Positions 46,712-55,703 of a DNA stretch of 64,000 nucleotides are shown one piece after another (positions within the stretch are counted from its first letter, which is position 1; every line of letters begins with the position of its first letter). Position numbers and translations under genes: made by a program. Source of the stretch: Micromonospora sp. MH99 (lineage in GTDB: Bacteria > Actinomycetota > Actinomycetes > Mycobacteriales > Micromonosporaceae); the NCBI RefSeq assembly GCF_021442385.1, contig NZ_MUZA01000012.1, positions 1 through 64,000 on the forward strand, written 5' to 3'. The notes beneath the pieces were generated by a model, which did no database searches, was not told the origin of the DNA, and was given only the letters and a program-made list of their open reading frames with translations.

Positions 46712-47461
46712 TTATCGGGCCTCCTGGGCACGCCAGTCGTCCAGGCGTGTCCCGGGGATGCGGGCGCCGTCGGCGGGGACGAGTGAGCGCTCGCTGAGCG
46801 TCGCGCCGAAGTACCGGGCCGCGGGGTCGCTCACCACGGTGCGGGAGTCGTGGCGGGCGGCGAGGACCGACCGGCCCAGCTCGTCGAGGCGGAACTGCTC
46901 GGGGCCGGCGATCTCGACAGTGCCGTTCAGCGGTGCGCCGACCGCGACAGCGGTCACCTCCGTCGCGACGTCGTCCGCCGCCATCGGCTGGATGAGCACC
47001 GGCGCCAGCCGTACCGTGTCACCGTCCGTGGCGGCGTCGACGATGCCCTGGACGAACTCGAAGAACTGGGTCGCGTGGATCACCGAGTACGGCAGCCCGG
47101 ACGCGGCGACCAGCTTCTCCTGTGCGACCTTCGCCCGCATGTACCCACCCTCGGGGAGCCGGTCGGATCCCACGATGGAGAGCACCACGTAGTGCCGCAC
47201 CCCGGCCGTCGCGGCGGCGGCGAGGAGGTTGCGCGTCGAGGTCTCGAAGAACTCCCGCACGGCGGTGTCCTCGAACGACGGGGAGTTCGACACGTCGACG
47301 ACGACATCGGCACCGTCGAGCGCTTCGGCCACCCCCTCGCCGGTCAGCGTGTTCACGCCGGTCTTCGGTGACGCGGCCACCGCCTCGTGGCCCTGCCCAG
47401 CGAGGTTCCGGACGACCTTGGAGCCGATCAGGCCACTCCCGCCGATGACGACGATCTTCAT
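46712..47461 (-). CDS. NmrA-like NAD(P)-binding protein (atypical SDR)
   Basis: 249 residues. The Rossmann motif GGSGLIGSKVV (8-18) is typical of atypical SDRs, and the catalytic Tyr-x-x-x-Lys is missing. VRHYVVLSIVGSDRLPEGGYMRAKVAQEKLVAASGLPYSVIHATQFFEFVQGI matches the NmrA/quinone-oxidoreductase-2 branch. It may sense NAD(P) or reduce a quinone-like substrate. It is single-gene and converges with the hydrolase-like gene, with only 10 bp between the stops. Confidence 0.9.
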   Translation of the reverse strand: MKIVVIGGSGLIGSKVVRNLAGQGHEAVAASPKTGVNTLTGEGVAEALDGADVVVDVSNSPSFEDTAVREFFETSTRNLLAAAATAGVRHYVVLSIVGSDRLPEGGYMRAKVAQEKLVAASGLPYSVIHATQFFEFVQGIVDAATDGDTVRLAPVLIQPMAADDVATEVTAVAVGAPLNGTVEIAGPEQFRLDELGRSVLAARHDSRTVVSDPAARYFGATLSERSLVPADGARIPGTRLDDWRAQEAR

Positions 47462-47593
47462 GATCGGACCACTTCCCGTCTGGGGCGACGTGCGGAATCG
47501 CAGGACAGAATCAGCCTACGGAGCGCGCCTCACCGGCGCGGTTGACATCGCCGCTCATGATTGTGGTCGCTGCCCGCGATCCCGGAGGTAGAC

Positions 47594-48244
47594 GTGGCCG
47601 CTGTGTCCCACCCGGTGTTCGCCCGGGTCTACGAGCGGCTCAGCGTCGCCATGGACCGCGCCGGCACCGCCGCGTTCCGCCGCGACCTGGTGGCCGGCCT
47701 GACCGGCCGGGTGCTCGAGGTCGGCGCCGGCAACGGCCGCATGTTCACCCACTACCCCCCGACCGTGACCGAGGTCGTCGCGGTCGAGCCGGAACGCCGC
47801 CTGCGTGCCGCCGCCGTCCGGGCCGCCCCGGCCGCGCCCGTGCCGATCACGGTCGTCGACGGCGTGGCCGAGGCGTTGCCCGCCGCCGACGGCGAATTCG
47901 ACGCGGTGGTTGTCGCGTTGGTGCTGTGCACCGTTCCCGACCAGGCCGCCGCGCTCGCCGAGATCCACCGCGTGCTGCGCCCCGCCGGGCAGCTGCGCTT
48001 CTTCGAGCACGTCGCCGCCGAGGAGTCCGGTCGCCTCCGTCGGGTCCAGCGATTCTCCGACGCCACGCTCTGGCCGAAACTGTTCGCCGGCTGCCACACC
48101 GGTCGCGACACCACGACCGCCATCGAGGCGGCCGGGTTCGCCGTTGACGGGCTGCGTCGCTTCCGGTTCCCGGCCGGCAGTTCCAGCCCTTCCTCGCCGT
48201 GCGTTCTGGGCCGGGCGACCCGGCGGGAACAGCACCCGGCCTGA
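47594..48244 (+). CDS. Class I SAM-dependent methyltransferase
   Basis: 216 residues from GTG 47594, with GGAGG 5 nt upstream. The Methyltransf_11 fold has motif I VLEVGAGNGRMF, acidic residue VVAVEPE, motif post-I VVDGVAEALPAADGEFDAVVVALVLCTV and HRVLRPAGQLRFFEHV. This branch resembles METTL7-like methyltransferases (thiol or small-molecule acceptors). The acceptor is unknown. Confidence 0.9.
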   Translation: MAAVSHPVFARVYERLSVAMDRAGTAAFRRDLVAGLTGRVLEVGAGNGRMFTHYPPTVTEVVAVEPERRLRAAAVRAAPAAPVPITVVDGVAEALPAADGEFDAVVVALVLCTVPDQAAALAEIHRVLRPAGQLRFFEHVAAEESGRLRRVQRFSDATLWPKLFAGCHTGRDTTTAIEAAGFAVDGLRRFRFPAGSSSPSSPCVLGRATRREQHPA

Positions 48245-48251
48245 GCGCCGC

Positions 48252-48782
48252 TCACCGGGTCGGCAGGCCCGCCAGCCAGTCGTCCAGGGCCGCCGGGCTC
48301 GCGAACAGCAGCACCGGCGGCCCGGTCGGATCGGCCTGCCAGGCCCGCATCCGCCGCCGCGCCCGGCCGAACGCGCCGACGTGCCAGAGCAGGATCGAGT
48401 CGCGGGACAGCACACTGCCGAGGGATTCGCGGTTCCCGTTGCAGATCACCTCGCCCGTGCCCAGGCGGCGCAGCGTGCGGCGCAGCAACCGCCCGAACGA
48501 GCGCCACCGGGGGTAGTCCAGGGCCACCACCAGGTCGGCGCGCGCCAGCGGCACGTCCCGCCATCCGTGGTACGCGCCGTCGAGGATCCAGCTGTCCCGG
48601 CGGCAGATCTCCTCGATCCGGCTGCGCTGCTGGGCGACGGGCACCTCGACCCACCCCGGCAGCCACAGCAGGTCGTCCACCGGATACCACGGCACCCCGA
48701 GACGCTGCGCCAGGCGCGCGGCGAGAGTGGACTTGCCCGCGCCGTACACCCCGTAGATCAGGATGCGACGCGGTGCGGTCAT
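48252..48782 (-). CDS. P-loop kinase-like protein (topology-modulation/FlaR type)
   Basis: 176 residues. Walker A GVYGAGKST is at 11-19. It continues with the adenylate-kinase-like pattern LAQRLGVPWYPVDDLLWLPGW and DSWILDGAYHGWRDVPLARADLVVALDYPRW. This is the small family annotated DNA-topology modulation protein or shikimate-kinase-like. The phosphate acceptor is unknown. It converges with the methyltransferase gene. Confidence 0.88.
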   Translation of the reverse strand: MTAPRRILIYGVYGAGKSTLAARLAQRLGVPWYPVDDLLWLPGWVEVPVAQQRSRIEEICRRDSWILDGAYHGWRDVPLARADLVVALDYPRWRSFGRLLRRTLRRLGTGEVICNGNRESLGSVLSRDSILLWHVGAFGRARRRMRAWQADPTGPPVLLFASPAALDDWLAGLPTR

Positions 48783-49016
48783 CGCGGCAGCGTACGCGGC
48801 GGTGTCCAGCGGGCTTCACCAGCTGCTGGCCAGACGGGCCGGCCCGTCTGCCGCGAGGCCCGCCGATAATCGCTTGCCGCCCGTGGCGGGCGCCGCCAGA
48901 GTGGTGCCCATGACGTACTGACGGACACCACCCGAGCACCGCGCCGAGGCCGCTTTGCGCCGCCCGGTGCCGTACCGCCGTCCGTCCCCTTGCGATTCAG
49001 CGAGAAGTGAGCGTCG

Positions 49017-50204
49017 TTGTCTGAGCACCACTCCCCTCGGGAGTCTTCGTCCCCGTCCGCCCCGGCCACCGTCACCGTGTTCGCGTCGCCCGCGAGTTGG
49101 ATCGAGTCCGCCGCGCTCGACCAGTGCCGGCAGGTGGCTGCCCTCGACGGCATGGTCCACGTTGCCGGCATGCCGGACCTGCACCCGGGCAAGGGCGCCC
49201 CCATCGGCGCGGCCATGGCATCGACAGTCCTCTACCCGTTCCTGGTGGGCTCGGACATCGGTTGCGGCATCGCGGTGTTCCCCATTCGACTCCGACGCGT
49301 CGTACCCGAGCGACTGGCCGCCCGGTTCCCCGACCTCGACCACGCGCTGGACCCCGAGCGGGACGCCGACGACCTGGCCTGGGCCGTCGTCGCGGGCGAG
49401 GTTCCCGCCGGTCACCGGGACGGTCTCGGTACGGTCGGTCGCGGCAACCACTTCGTCGAGCTGGCTCGCGTCGACACCGTCTTCGCACCCGAGCACGCGC
49501 ACCGACTCGGGCTGGCCACCGGTGACCTCGTCCTCGTCGTGCACAGCGGCTCGCGGGGCCTGGGTGAGCGGATCCTGCGCACGCACACCGAGACGCACGG
49601 GGCCGGCCCCGCACCCGACCCGGCCGCGTACCTGGCCCGACACGACGAGGCGGTGCGCTGGGGCTCGCTCAACCGGCGGCTGCTGGCCGCCCGGGTGGCG
49701 TACGCCCTGGGCGCCGAGCCGACCGAGCCGGTCGTCGACCAGTGCCACAACCTGGTCGAGGTGCGCGACGGCGTCTACCTGCACCGCAAGGGAGCGGCGC
49801 CCGGTGACGGCCGCGACGTGCTCGTCGCCGGTACGCGGGGCACCGCGTCGTACCTGGTGGCCGCCCACGCCGGGGCGGACGCCAACCACTCGGTGGCGCA
49901 CGGCGCGGGTCGGAAGATGTCCCGCGCCGACGCGCTGCGCCGGGGCCGGGCCAAGCACACGGTCGAGGAGCTGCGGCGTACCCCGGTGGGTTCGCTTGTG
50001 GTGTGTGGCGACCGTCAGTTGCTCTTCGAGGAGGCGCCCACGGCGTACAAGCGGATCGAGCAGGTGATCGGCGATCTCGTCGAGCACCGACTCGCCACCC
50101 CGGTGGCCACCACGATCCCCCTGGTCACCTACAAGACGCCGGATGTCGGGGCCGGGCCGAGGTCGGACCGGCGCGACAAGCGTCGCGGGCGGGGTCGGTC
50201 GTGA
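49017..50204 (+). CDS. rtcB: RtcB-family RNA ligase (RtcB2 type)
   Basis: 395 residues. RtcB ligates RNA 3'-phosphate or 2',3'-cyclic phosphate to 5'-OH with GTP and Mn2+. Visible active-site parts are DLHPGKG, GSDIGCGIAVF (metal Cys), GRGNHFVEL, HSGSRGLG, and the guanylated His in VAHGAGRKMSR. The short length and the immediate downstream prfH (stop/start GTGA overlap) place it in the RtcB2 group that works with PrfH. Start ATG-like codon at 49017 is TTG, with possible later starts. The N-terminal 15 residues are low-complexity. Confidence 0.93.
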   Translation: MSEHHSPRESSSPSAPATVTVFASPASWIESAALDQCRQVAALDGMVHVAGMPDLHPGKGAPIGAAMASTVLYPFLVGSDIGCGIAVFPIRLRRVVPERLAARFPDLDHALDPERDADDLAWAVVAGEVPAGHRDGLGTVGRGNHFVELARVDTVFAPEHAHRLGLATGDLVLVVHSGSRGLGERILRTHTETHGAGPAPDPAAYLARHDEAVRWGSLNRRLLAARVAYALGAEPTEPVVDQCHNLVEVRDGVYLHRKGAAPGDGRDVLVAGTRGTASYLVAAHAGADANHSVAHGAGRKMSRADALRRGRAKHTVEELRRTPVGSLVVCGDRQLLFEEAPTAYKRIEQVIGDLVEHRLATPVATTIPLVTYKTPDVGAGPRSDRRDKRRGRGRS

Positions 50205-50809
50205 GCGCGCACCTGCTGCTGTCCGCCGGCCGTGGCCCGCGGGAGTGCGCGTGGGCGCTGGCCCATTTGTTGCGCCGCCTGGAGGGTGAGGCCACCCGGC
50301 GGGGCGTGACGGTCCAGCGGGTCGACGCGGTGTCCGGTGACCGGCCCGGCACGTACCGGTCGGTGCTGATCCGGCTGTCCGGCGCTGACGTCGAGGCGTT
50401 CGCCGCCTCCTGGACGGGGACGCTGTGCTGGCAGGCGCCCAGCCCCTACCGGAGCGGCGCGGGTCGCAAGAACTGGTACGTGACAGCCCAACCGCCGCCG
50501 AGCGACGCGCCGACGACGACGTTCACCGAGGCCGACGTCGACATCGTCGGGTGCCGCACCGGCGGTCCCGGCGGCCAGCACCGGAACAAGGCCAGCACCG
50601 CGGTACGCGCCACCCACCGACCCTCGGGCCTGGTCGTGGTGGTGGACGACGAACGGCAGTTCAGTCTGAACCGGCGCATCGCCCTCGATCTGCTGCGCCA
50701 GCGCGTCGAGCGCGGCGACGAGGCGGCCCGGCGCGCGGTCACGACCGCTCGTTGGCGCATCCACGACGACCTCGTGCGGGGCGACCCGACCCGCGTCGAA
50801 CGCCCGTAG
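50201..50809 (+). CDS. prfH: Peptide chain release factor H
   Basis: 202 residues from GTG 50201, overlapping the rtcB stop. The C-terminal half has the peptidyl-tRNA hydrolysis motif in GCRTGGPGGQHRNKASTAVRATH, including GGQ, followed by the basic tail. The stop-codon-recognition domain of RF1/RF2 is lacking and an N-terminal domain specific to PrfH (HLLLSAGRGPRECAWAL) replaces it. PrfH proteins release peptides from ribosomes whose 16S decoding region has been cut, after which RtcB2 reseals the rRNA. The coupling here fits that rescue-and-repair pair. Confidence 0.92.
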   Translation: MSAHLLLSAGRGPRECAWALAHLLRRLEGEATRRGVTVQRVDAVSGDRPGTYRSVLIRLSGADVEAFAASWTGTLCWQAPSPYRSGAGRKNWYVTAQPPPSDAPTTTFTEADVDIVGCRTGGPGGQHRNKASTAVRATHRPSGLVVVVDDERQFSLNRRIALDLLRQRVERGDEAARRAVTTARWRIHDDLVRGDPTRVERP

Positions 50810-50818
50810 GCCGGCGGC

Positions 50819-51712
50819 TCAGACCTCCAGGACCGCGTCGGCGAAGGCCCGGGGCGCCTCCTGGGGCAGGTTGTGCCCGATCCCGCCGCCGACGGTCCGG
50901 TGCTCGTACCGGCCGGTGAACTGCTTGCCGTAGACACCCGGGTCCAGGTGGGGAGCGCCGTTGGCGTCACCCTCCAGCGTGATGCTGGGCACCGTGATCT
51001 TCGGCTTGCCGGCGAGGCGCTTCTCGACCTCGTCGTACTGCGGTTCGCCGTCGGCCAGGGCCAGCCGCCACCGGTAGTTGTGGATCACCACGTCGACGTG
51101 GTCGGGGTTGTCGAACGCGGCCGCGCTGCGCTCGAAGGTCGCGTCGTCGAACGTCCACCGCGGTGACGCGGTCTGCCAGATCAGTCGGGCGAAGTCGCGG
51201 CGGTTGCGGTCGTACCCCTGCCGGCCGCGCTCGGTGGCGAAGTAGTACTGGTACCACCAGGAGAACTCGGCCCTGGGCGGCAGCGGCGTCCGGCCCGACT
51301 CCTGGCCGTCGATCAGGTAGCCGCTGACCGACACCAGACCGGAACAGCGCTCCGGCCACAACGCGGCCACGACATCTGCCGTACGCGCGCCCCAGTCGAA
51401 CCCGGCCAGCTTCGCGCTGTCGATGCCCAGGGCGTCCATGAGGGCGATGAGGTCGAGCCCCATCGCGGCCGGCTCGCCGTTGCGGACGGCGTCGTCGGAT
51501 CGGAAGCGGGTGGTGCCGTAACCCCGCAGGTACGGCACGACGACCCGGTGGCCGGCATCGGTGAGCAGCGGTACGACGTCGACGAAGCTGTGGATGTCGT
51601 ACGGCCAGCCGTGCAGGAGGATCACCGGGGCCCCGTCGGCCGGGCCGGCGTCCACGTATCCGACGTTCAGGACCCCGGCGTCGACCTGTCGCACGTCATC
51701 GAACAGGGCCAT
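50819..51712 (-). CDS. Epoxide hydrolase/haloalkane dehalogenase-like alpha/beta hydrolase
   Basis: 297 residues from ATG 51712. The oxyanion motif HGWPYD is at 34-39. The nucleophile elbow GFDWGAR carries Asp106 rather than Ser, as in epoxide hydrolases and dehalogenases. The cap domain contains SWWYQYYFATERGRQGYDRNRRDFARLIWQ. The C-terminal catalytic His is in GGGIGHNLPQEAP. Tyr residues in the cap suit epoxide activation, so epoxide hydrolase is favoured over dehalogenase. Convergent with prfH (9 bp between the stops). Confidence 0.88.
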   Translation of the reverse strand: MALFDDVRQVDAGVLNVGYVDAGPADGAPVILLHGWPYDIHSFVDVVPLLTDAGHRVVVPYLRGYGTTRFRSDDAVRNGEPAAMGLDLIALMDALGIDSAKLAGFDWGARTADVVAALWPERCSGLVSVSGYLIDGQESGRTPLPPRAEFSWWYQYYFATERGRQGYDRNRRDFARLIWQTASPRWTFDDATFERSAAAFDNPDHVDVVIHNYRWRLALADGEPQYDEVEKRLAGKPKITVPSITLEGDANGAPHLDPGVYGKQFTGRYEHRTVGGGIGHNLPQEAPRAFADAVLEV

Positions 51713-51903
51713 TGGAACCGGTCCCCTTCCTCGGCTGATTCCCGCTGTCGAAACGCGGCTCCGGACCAGCGGCCCAGCCCCGAAATCGTAGGAATCCGCG
51801 AGCCGACCGACAGCGAGTTGCGCAAGAACGGCAGGGCCGGCACGCGGATCACTAGAATGCGGGCGCGAACACGACACGCTCCGTGTGGTCGCCACGCTGG
51901 TCG

Positions 51904-51909
51904 TAGGGT
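51904..51909 (+). promoter_or_regulatory. -10 box for leaderless mca mRNA
   Basis: TAGGGT, 6 nt before ATG 51916, with no Shine-Dalgarno. A second box TAGAAT at 51853-51858 could drive a longer transcript. Confidence 0.4.
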
Positions 51910-51915
51910 GGTGAC

Positions 51916-52743
51916 ATGGCTGAGCGATCCCTGACCCTGATGGCGGTGCACGCGCACCCCGACGACGAGGCGACGAGCACCGGTGGCGTCCTCGCCCGGT
52001 ACGCGGCCGAAGGTGTCACCACGGTCCTCGTGACCTGCACCGACGGGCGATGCGGCGACGGCCCCGGCGGGGTCAAACCCGGTGAGCCCGGCCACGACCC
52101 GGCCGACGTCGTGGCGATGCGTCAGGCCGAGCTGGAGGCCAGCGCGGCCACGTTGAAGGTCACGCACCTGGAGACGCTCGGCTACGCCGACTCCGGGATG
52201 ATGGGCTGGACGACGAACGACCAGCCCGGCTCCTTCTGGACGACGCCGGTGGCCGAGGCCGCGGAGCGGCTCGCCGACCTGATCCGCCGCTACCAGCCGG
52301 ACGTCATCGTGACCTACGACGAGAACGGCTTCTACGGCCACCCCGACCACATCCAGGCGCACCGCATCACCATGGCCGCCGTCGCGCAGACCGACGTCCC
52401 CGCGAAGGTCTACTGGACCACCGTGCCGCGGACGGCGTTCGCGGAGTTCGGCCGGATCATGAAGGATCTCGGCATCGAGTGGGACGACCCGGACCCGTCG
52501 TCGGGTCAGCCTGAGCTGGGGCTGCCCGACGACGAGATCACCACCTGGGTCGACACCCGGAGCTACGGCGCGCAGAAGTTCGAGGCCCTGGCCGCGCACG
52601 CCAGCCAGACCGAGAACATCTTCTTCCTTCAACTGGGCCAGGAGCGGTTCACCGAGCTGATGGGCACCGAGACCTTCGTCCGCGTACGGGACACCACCGA
52701 CGCGCCGGTGCCCGAGGACGACCTCTTCGCCGGCCTGCGCTGA
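51916..52743 (+). CDS. mca: Mycothiol S-conjugate amidase-like PIG-L deacetylase
   Basis: 275 residues. The LmbE/PIG-L fold has the zinc motif AHPDDE (residues 13-18) and HPDHIQAH (the third ligand). It further has RQAELEASAATLKVTHLETLGYADSGM, characteristic of MshB and Mca. The sequence YADSGMMGW with the C-terminal QTENIFFLQLGQERFTELMGTETFVRV favours Mca, which cleaves mycothiol conjugates in detoxification. MshB, the biosynthetic deacetylase, is the alternative. Isolated gene, 42 bp before the response regulator. Confidence 0.87.
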   Translation: MAERSLTLMAVHAHPDDEATSTGGVLARYAAEGVTTVLVTCTDGRCGDGPGGVKPGEPGHDPADVVAMRQAELEASAATLKVTHLETLGYADSGMMGWTTNDQPGSFWTTPVAEAAERLADLIRRYQPDVIVTYDENGFYGHPDHIQAHRITMAAVAQTDVPAKVYWTTVPRTAFAEFGRIMKDLGIEWDDPDPSSGQPELGLPDDEITTWVDTRSYGAQKFEALAAHASQTENIFFLQLGQERFTELMGTETFVRVRDTTDAPVPEDDLFAGLR

Positions 52744-52773
52744 CGCGTACCCACACCCGGCGGCGGGGCCCGC

Positions 52774-52779
52774 TACCGT
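52774..52779 (+). promoter_or_regulatory. -10 box for the leaderless response-regulator mRNA
   Basis: TACCGT, 6 nt before GTG 52786. No RBS is visible. Confidence 0.4.
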
Positions 52780-52785
52780 TGCCGG

Positions 52786-53430
52786 GTGCGGGTGGTGGTG
52801 GCGGAAGACCTGATGTTGTTGCGGGACGGGCTGATCCGACTGTTGGAGGCCCACGGCTTCGAGGTGGTCGCCGCCGTGGGCACCGGACCGGATCTGCTGA
52901 CCGAACTCGTCACGCGGCGCCCCGACGTGGCAGTCGTCGACGTGCGGCTGCCGCCGTCGTACACCGATGAGGGTCTGCGGGCCGCGCTCGCGGCGCGGGC
53001 CGAGGTGCCGGGACTGCCGGTGCTGGTGCTCTCGGCGTACGTGGAGCGGCTGTACGCGCGGGAACTGCTCGCCGACGGCCATGGCGGGATCGGCTACCTG
53101 CTCAAGGACCGGGTGTCCGACCTCGACGAGTTCGTCGCCGCGATCCGCCGGGTCGCCGCGGGCGGCACCGCGCTCGACCCCACAGTGGTGGCGAAGCTGC
53201 TCGACAGCCGGGCGCGGGTGCTGCCCCTGGACCGGTTGACCCCCCGCGAGCGGGAGGTGCTCGGCCAGATGGCGCAGGGCCGGTCCAACGCCGCCATCGG
53301 CGCCGCCCTGTTCATCACGGAGAAGGCCGTCGCCAAGCACACCAACAGCATCTTCGCCAAGCTCGGGTTGCAGTCGTCCGAGGACGACAACCGGCGCGTC
53401 CTGGCCGTCCTCGCCTACCTCGACGCATAG
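52786..53430 (+). CDS. NarL/LuxR-family response regulator
   Basis: 214 residues. The receiver has Glu7-Asp8, phospho-acceptor Asp52 (VAVVDVRLP) and Lys in YLLKDR. The GerE helix-turn-helix is at 148-205 (LTPREREVLGQMAQGRSNAAIGAALFITEKAVAKHTNSIFAKLGL). It is the regulator half of a split two-component system whose kinase is two genes downstream, with a DUF418 gene between. Spacing to DUF418 is 72 bp. Confidence 0.93.
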   Translation: MRVVVAEDLMLLRDGLIRLLEAHGFEVVAAVGTGPDLLTELVTRRPDVAVVDVRLPPSYTDEGLRAALAARAEVPGLPVLVLSAYVERLYARELLADGHGGIGYLLKDRVSDLDEFVAAIRRVAAGGTALDPTVVAKLLDSRARVLPLDRLTPREREVLGQMAQGRSNAAIGAALFITEKAVAKHTNSIFAKLGLQSSEDDNRRVLAVLAYLDA

Positions 53431-53502
53431 GGGTACTGGTACCACCACGGGAGGGGTTCCAGGCTCCTCGAAACGCGTCGCGCCAGCGGCGAGCCTGAGA
53501 CC

Positions 53503-54675
53503 ATGACCGCAACCATTGGCACGACGGCCCTTCAACCGGGCCCCGTCCCCCGCTCCGACCGCGCCCTCGCCCCCGACCTCGCACGCGGGGCCATGCTGCT
53601 GTTCATCGCGCTCGCGAACGCCGCGAACGCCGCGTTCGCCGGCCAGCCCGGCCTGGACGGCACGCCGCACGGCGCGCAACGCGTCGTCAACGCCGTGCTG
53701 GCGATGTTCGTCGACAGCCGCGCCTACCCGGTCTTCGCCGTCATGTTCGGGTACGGCCTCGTGCAGATCGCCCGACGACAGGGCGAGAACGGACGGCGGA
53801 TCCTGCTGCGGCGCAACGCCGCCCTGATCGTCTTCGGCCTCTGTCACGCGACGCTGCTGTACTTCGGGGACTTCCTCGGCGCGTACGGCATCGTCGGTAT
53901 CGTCGCCACCCTGTTGTTGCTGCGCCGCGGCGACCGTTTCCACCGCGTCGTGCTGTGGCTCTGGGGCATCCAGACCGCGTACGCAGTGGTCCTGGCGGTG
54001 ACCGCGCTCGTCGGCGCGCGCGGCGGCGACGCCGTCCTGGCCAACACGCCGAACCCGTCGCTCGCCGCCTCGTCGTACGGGCAGTCCATCCTCGACCGTC
54101 TCGCCGAGTGGCCGGTCCACACCGCCACCGTGCTCCCGTTCATCGTCATCGTGTGGCTGGGCATCTGGGCGGCCCGCCACCGCATCCTGGAGAACCCCGC
54201 CGCGCACCGCGTGCTGCTGCGCCGCGTCGCCGCCGGCTGCCTCGGCATCTCCGTCGTCGGCGCGCTCCCGTACGCGCTCATCGCCGCTGGTGCCGTGCAC
54301 GTCGACGCCGCTACGGTCGAGGCCATGGCACTCGTCCACGCCGTGAGCGGCGAGTACGGCGGGCCCGGCTACGTGGCGTTGTTCGGCCTGCTGGCGCTGC
54401 GACTCGACCGCGCCCGCCGCGGCCCTGCCCTGCTCGCCCCGGTGATCGCGCTCGGGCAACGGTCGCTGAGCGGGTACCTGTTGCAGTCCGCGGTGTGGCT
54501 GGCGGTGTTCGCGCCGTGGGCGATGCACCTGGAGGGCACGTACGCCGCCGCCGGCGTCGCGGTCGTCACCTGGCTGGTCTCGCTGGCCGCCGCCTGGGCT
54601 CTGAGCGTCACCGGTCGCCGGGGGCCGGCGGAGACACTGCTGCGACGCATCACCTACCGCACCACCCGCCGATGA
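53503..54675 (+). CDS. DUF418 membrane protein
   Basis: 390 residues and about 9-10 helices. The N-terminus APDLARGAMLLFIALANAANA and SRAYPVFAVMFGYGLVQIARR plus the C-terminal DUF418 region (ALGQRSLSGYLLQSAVWLAVFAPWAMHLEGTYAAAGVAVVTWLVSLAAAWAL) match the family, which is distantly related to acyltransferases of the YeiB type. No biochemical role is established. Its stop overlaps the kinase start (ATGA), so it may act in signal reception or be the controlled output. Confidence 0.9.
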   Translation: MTATIGTTALQPGPVPRSDRALAPDLARGAMLLFIALANAANAAFAGQPGLDGTPHGAQRVVNAVLAMFVDSRAYPVFAVMFGYGLVQIARRQGENGRRILLRRNAALIVFGLCHATLLYFGDFLGAYGIVGIVATLLLLRRGDRFHRVVLWLWGIQTAYAVVLAVTALVGARGGDAVLANTPNPSLAASSYGQSILDRLAEWPVHTATVLPFIVIVWLGIWAARHRILENPAAHRVLLRRVAAGCLGISVVGALPYALIAAGAVHVDAATVEAMALVHAVSGEYGGPGYVALFGLLALRLDRARRGPALLAPVIALGQRSLSGYLLQSAVWLAVFAPWAMHLEGTYAAAGVAVVTWLVSLAAAWALSVTGRRGPAETLLRRITYRTTRR

Positions 54676-55667
54676 CCGCCACCATCCGCAGGACCGTGGC
54701 CGGGGCGCTCTGCGTCGCGGCCACGGTCGCCTGGCTGGTCACCGGCCGGGGCGTGTTCTGGCCCCGGTGGGTGTACTTCGGGGTGGGCATGGTCCTGCTC
54801 GGCCGGCTCCTGCTGCGGCGGGCACTGCGGGTGCCGCCGGGCCGGCGTCTCTGGCTCGCCCTCGACGCCGCCGCCTGCACCCTGATCGGGTGCGCCGACC
54901 TCAGCGTCTGGGTGCTCACCGGCGGCGGCTACTTCTGGCCGGCCTGGACGCTGCTCGGCCTGGTGACGATCGTCGGGCTGCACGCCTGGGTGGTCAGTCG
55001 CCCTCCCGGCGCCCGCGAGCGGGAGCTCACCGAGCGGGTCGCCACCCTGACCCGTTCCCGCCGCAGCGCCGTGGACCAGCAGGCCGCCGAGTTGAAGCGG
55101 ATCGAGCGCGACCTGCACGACGGGGCCCAGGCCCGTCTGGTGTCCCTGTCGCTGGCCCTCGGCTTGGCCGGGGACCTGCTGCGCCGTGACGTCGACGGCG
55201 CCGCGCAGCTGCTGGCGGAGGCCCGCGCCACGGCGACCGCAGCCCTCGACGACCTTCGCACCGTCACCCAGAGCATCCATCCGGCGGTGCTCGCCGACCG
55301 TGGCCTCGGTGACGCCGTCCGCGCCCTCGCGCTCGACCTCGCCGTGCCCGTCACCGTCACCGGCGACCCACCCGCGCAGCTCGGGCCGGCGGTGCAGACC
55401 GCGGCGTACTTCGCGGTGGCCGAAGCCCTGGCCAACGTGGCGAAACACAGCGCCGCCACCGCGGCGTCGGTGACCTTCGACCAGGGCGGCGACATGCTAC
55501 GGATCCACGTCGACGACAACGGGTCCGGTGGCGCGGACCCGGGCCGCGGCACCGGCCTGCGCGGCATCGTGGGTCGCCTCGACGCCATCGACGCCCGCCT
55601 GTCGGTGGACAGCCCGGTGGGCGGCCCGACCCGGGTCACCGTCACGATCCCGATCGAGCCGGCCTGA
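54672..55667 (+). CDS. Sensor histidine kinase, HisKA_3 type
   Basis: 331 residues from ATG 54672. The sensor consists of two homologous two-helix units with the repeated FWPxW motif (GVFWPRWVYFG at 28-38, YFWPAWTLLG at 87-96), the 2TM pattern. A coiled coil precedes the phosphoacceptor His149 in RIERDLHDGAQARLVSL. The HATPase domain has an N-box EALANVAKHSAATAA and DDNGSGGADPGRGTGLRGI. It should phosphorylate the regulator encoded at 52786. Confidence 0.92.
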   Translation: MTATIRRTVAGALCVAATVAWLVTGRGVFWPRWVYFGVGMVLLGRLLLRRALRVPPGRRLWLALDAAACTLIGCADLSVWVLTGGGYFWPAWTLLGLVTIVGLHAWVVSRPPGARERELTERVATLTRSRRSAVDQQAAELKRIERDLHDGAQARLVSLSLALGLAGDLLRRDVDGAAQLLAEARATATAALDDLRTVTQSIHPAVLADRGLGDAVRALALDLAVPVTVTGDPPAQLGPAVQTAAYFAVAEALANVAKHSAATAASVTFDQGGDMLRIHVDDNGSGGADPGRGTGLRGIVGRLDAIDARLSVDSPVGGPTRVTVTIPIEPA

Positions 55668-55703
55668 CCCGCGTACGCGCCCCACGCGCCCGAGCGGTAC
55701 GCC

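Noticed and set aside
51667..54528. 953-codon open frame on the minus strand
   Set aside because: It runs antisense through Mca, the response regulator and DUF418, all of which have clear motifs. Its translation is low-complexity.
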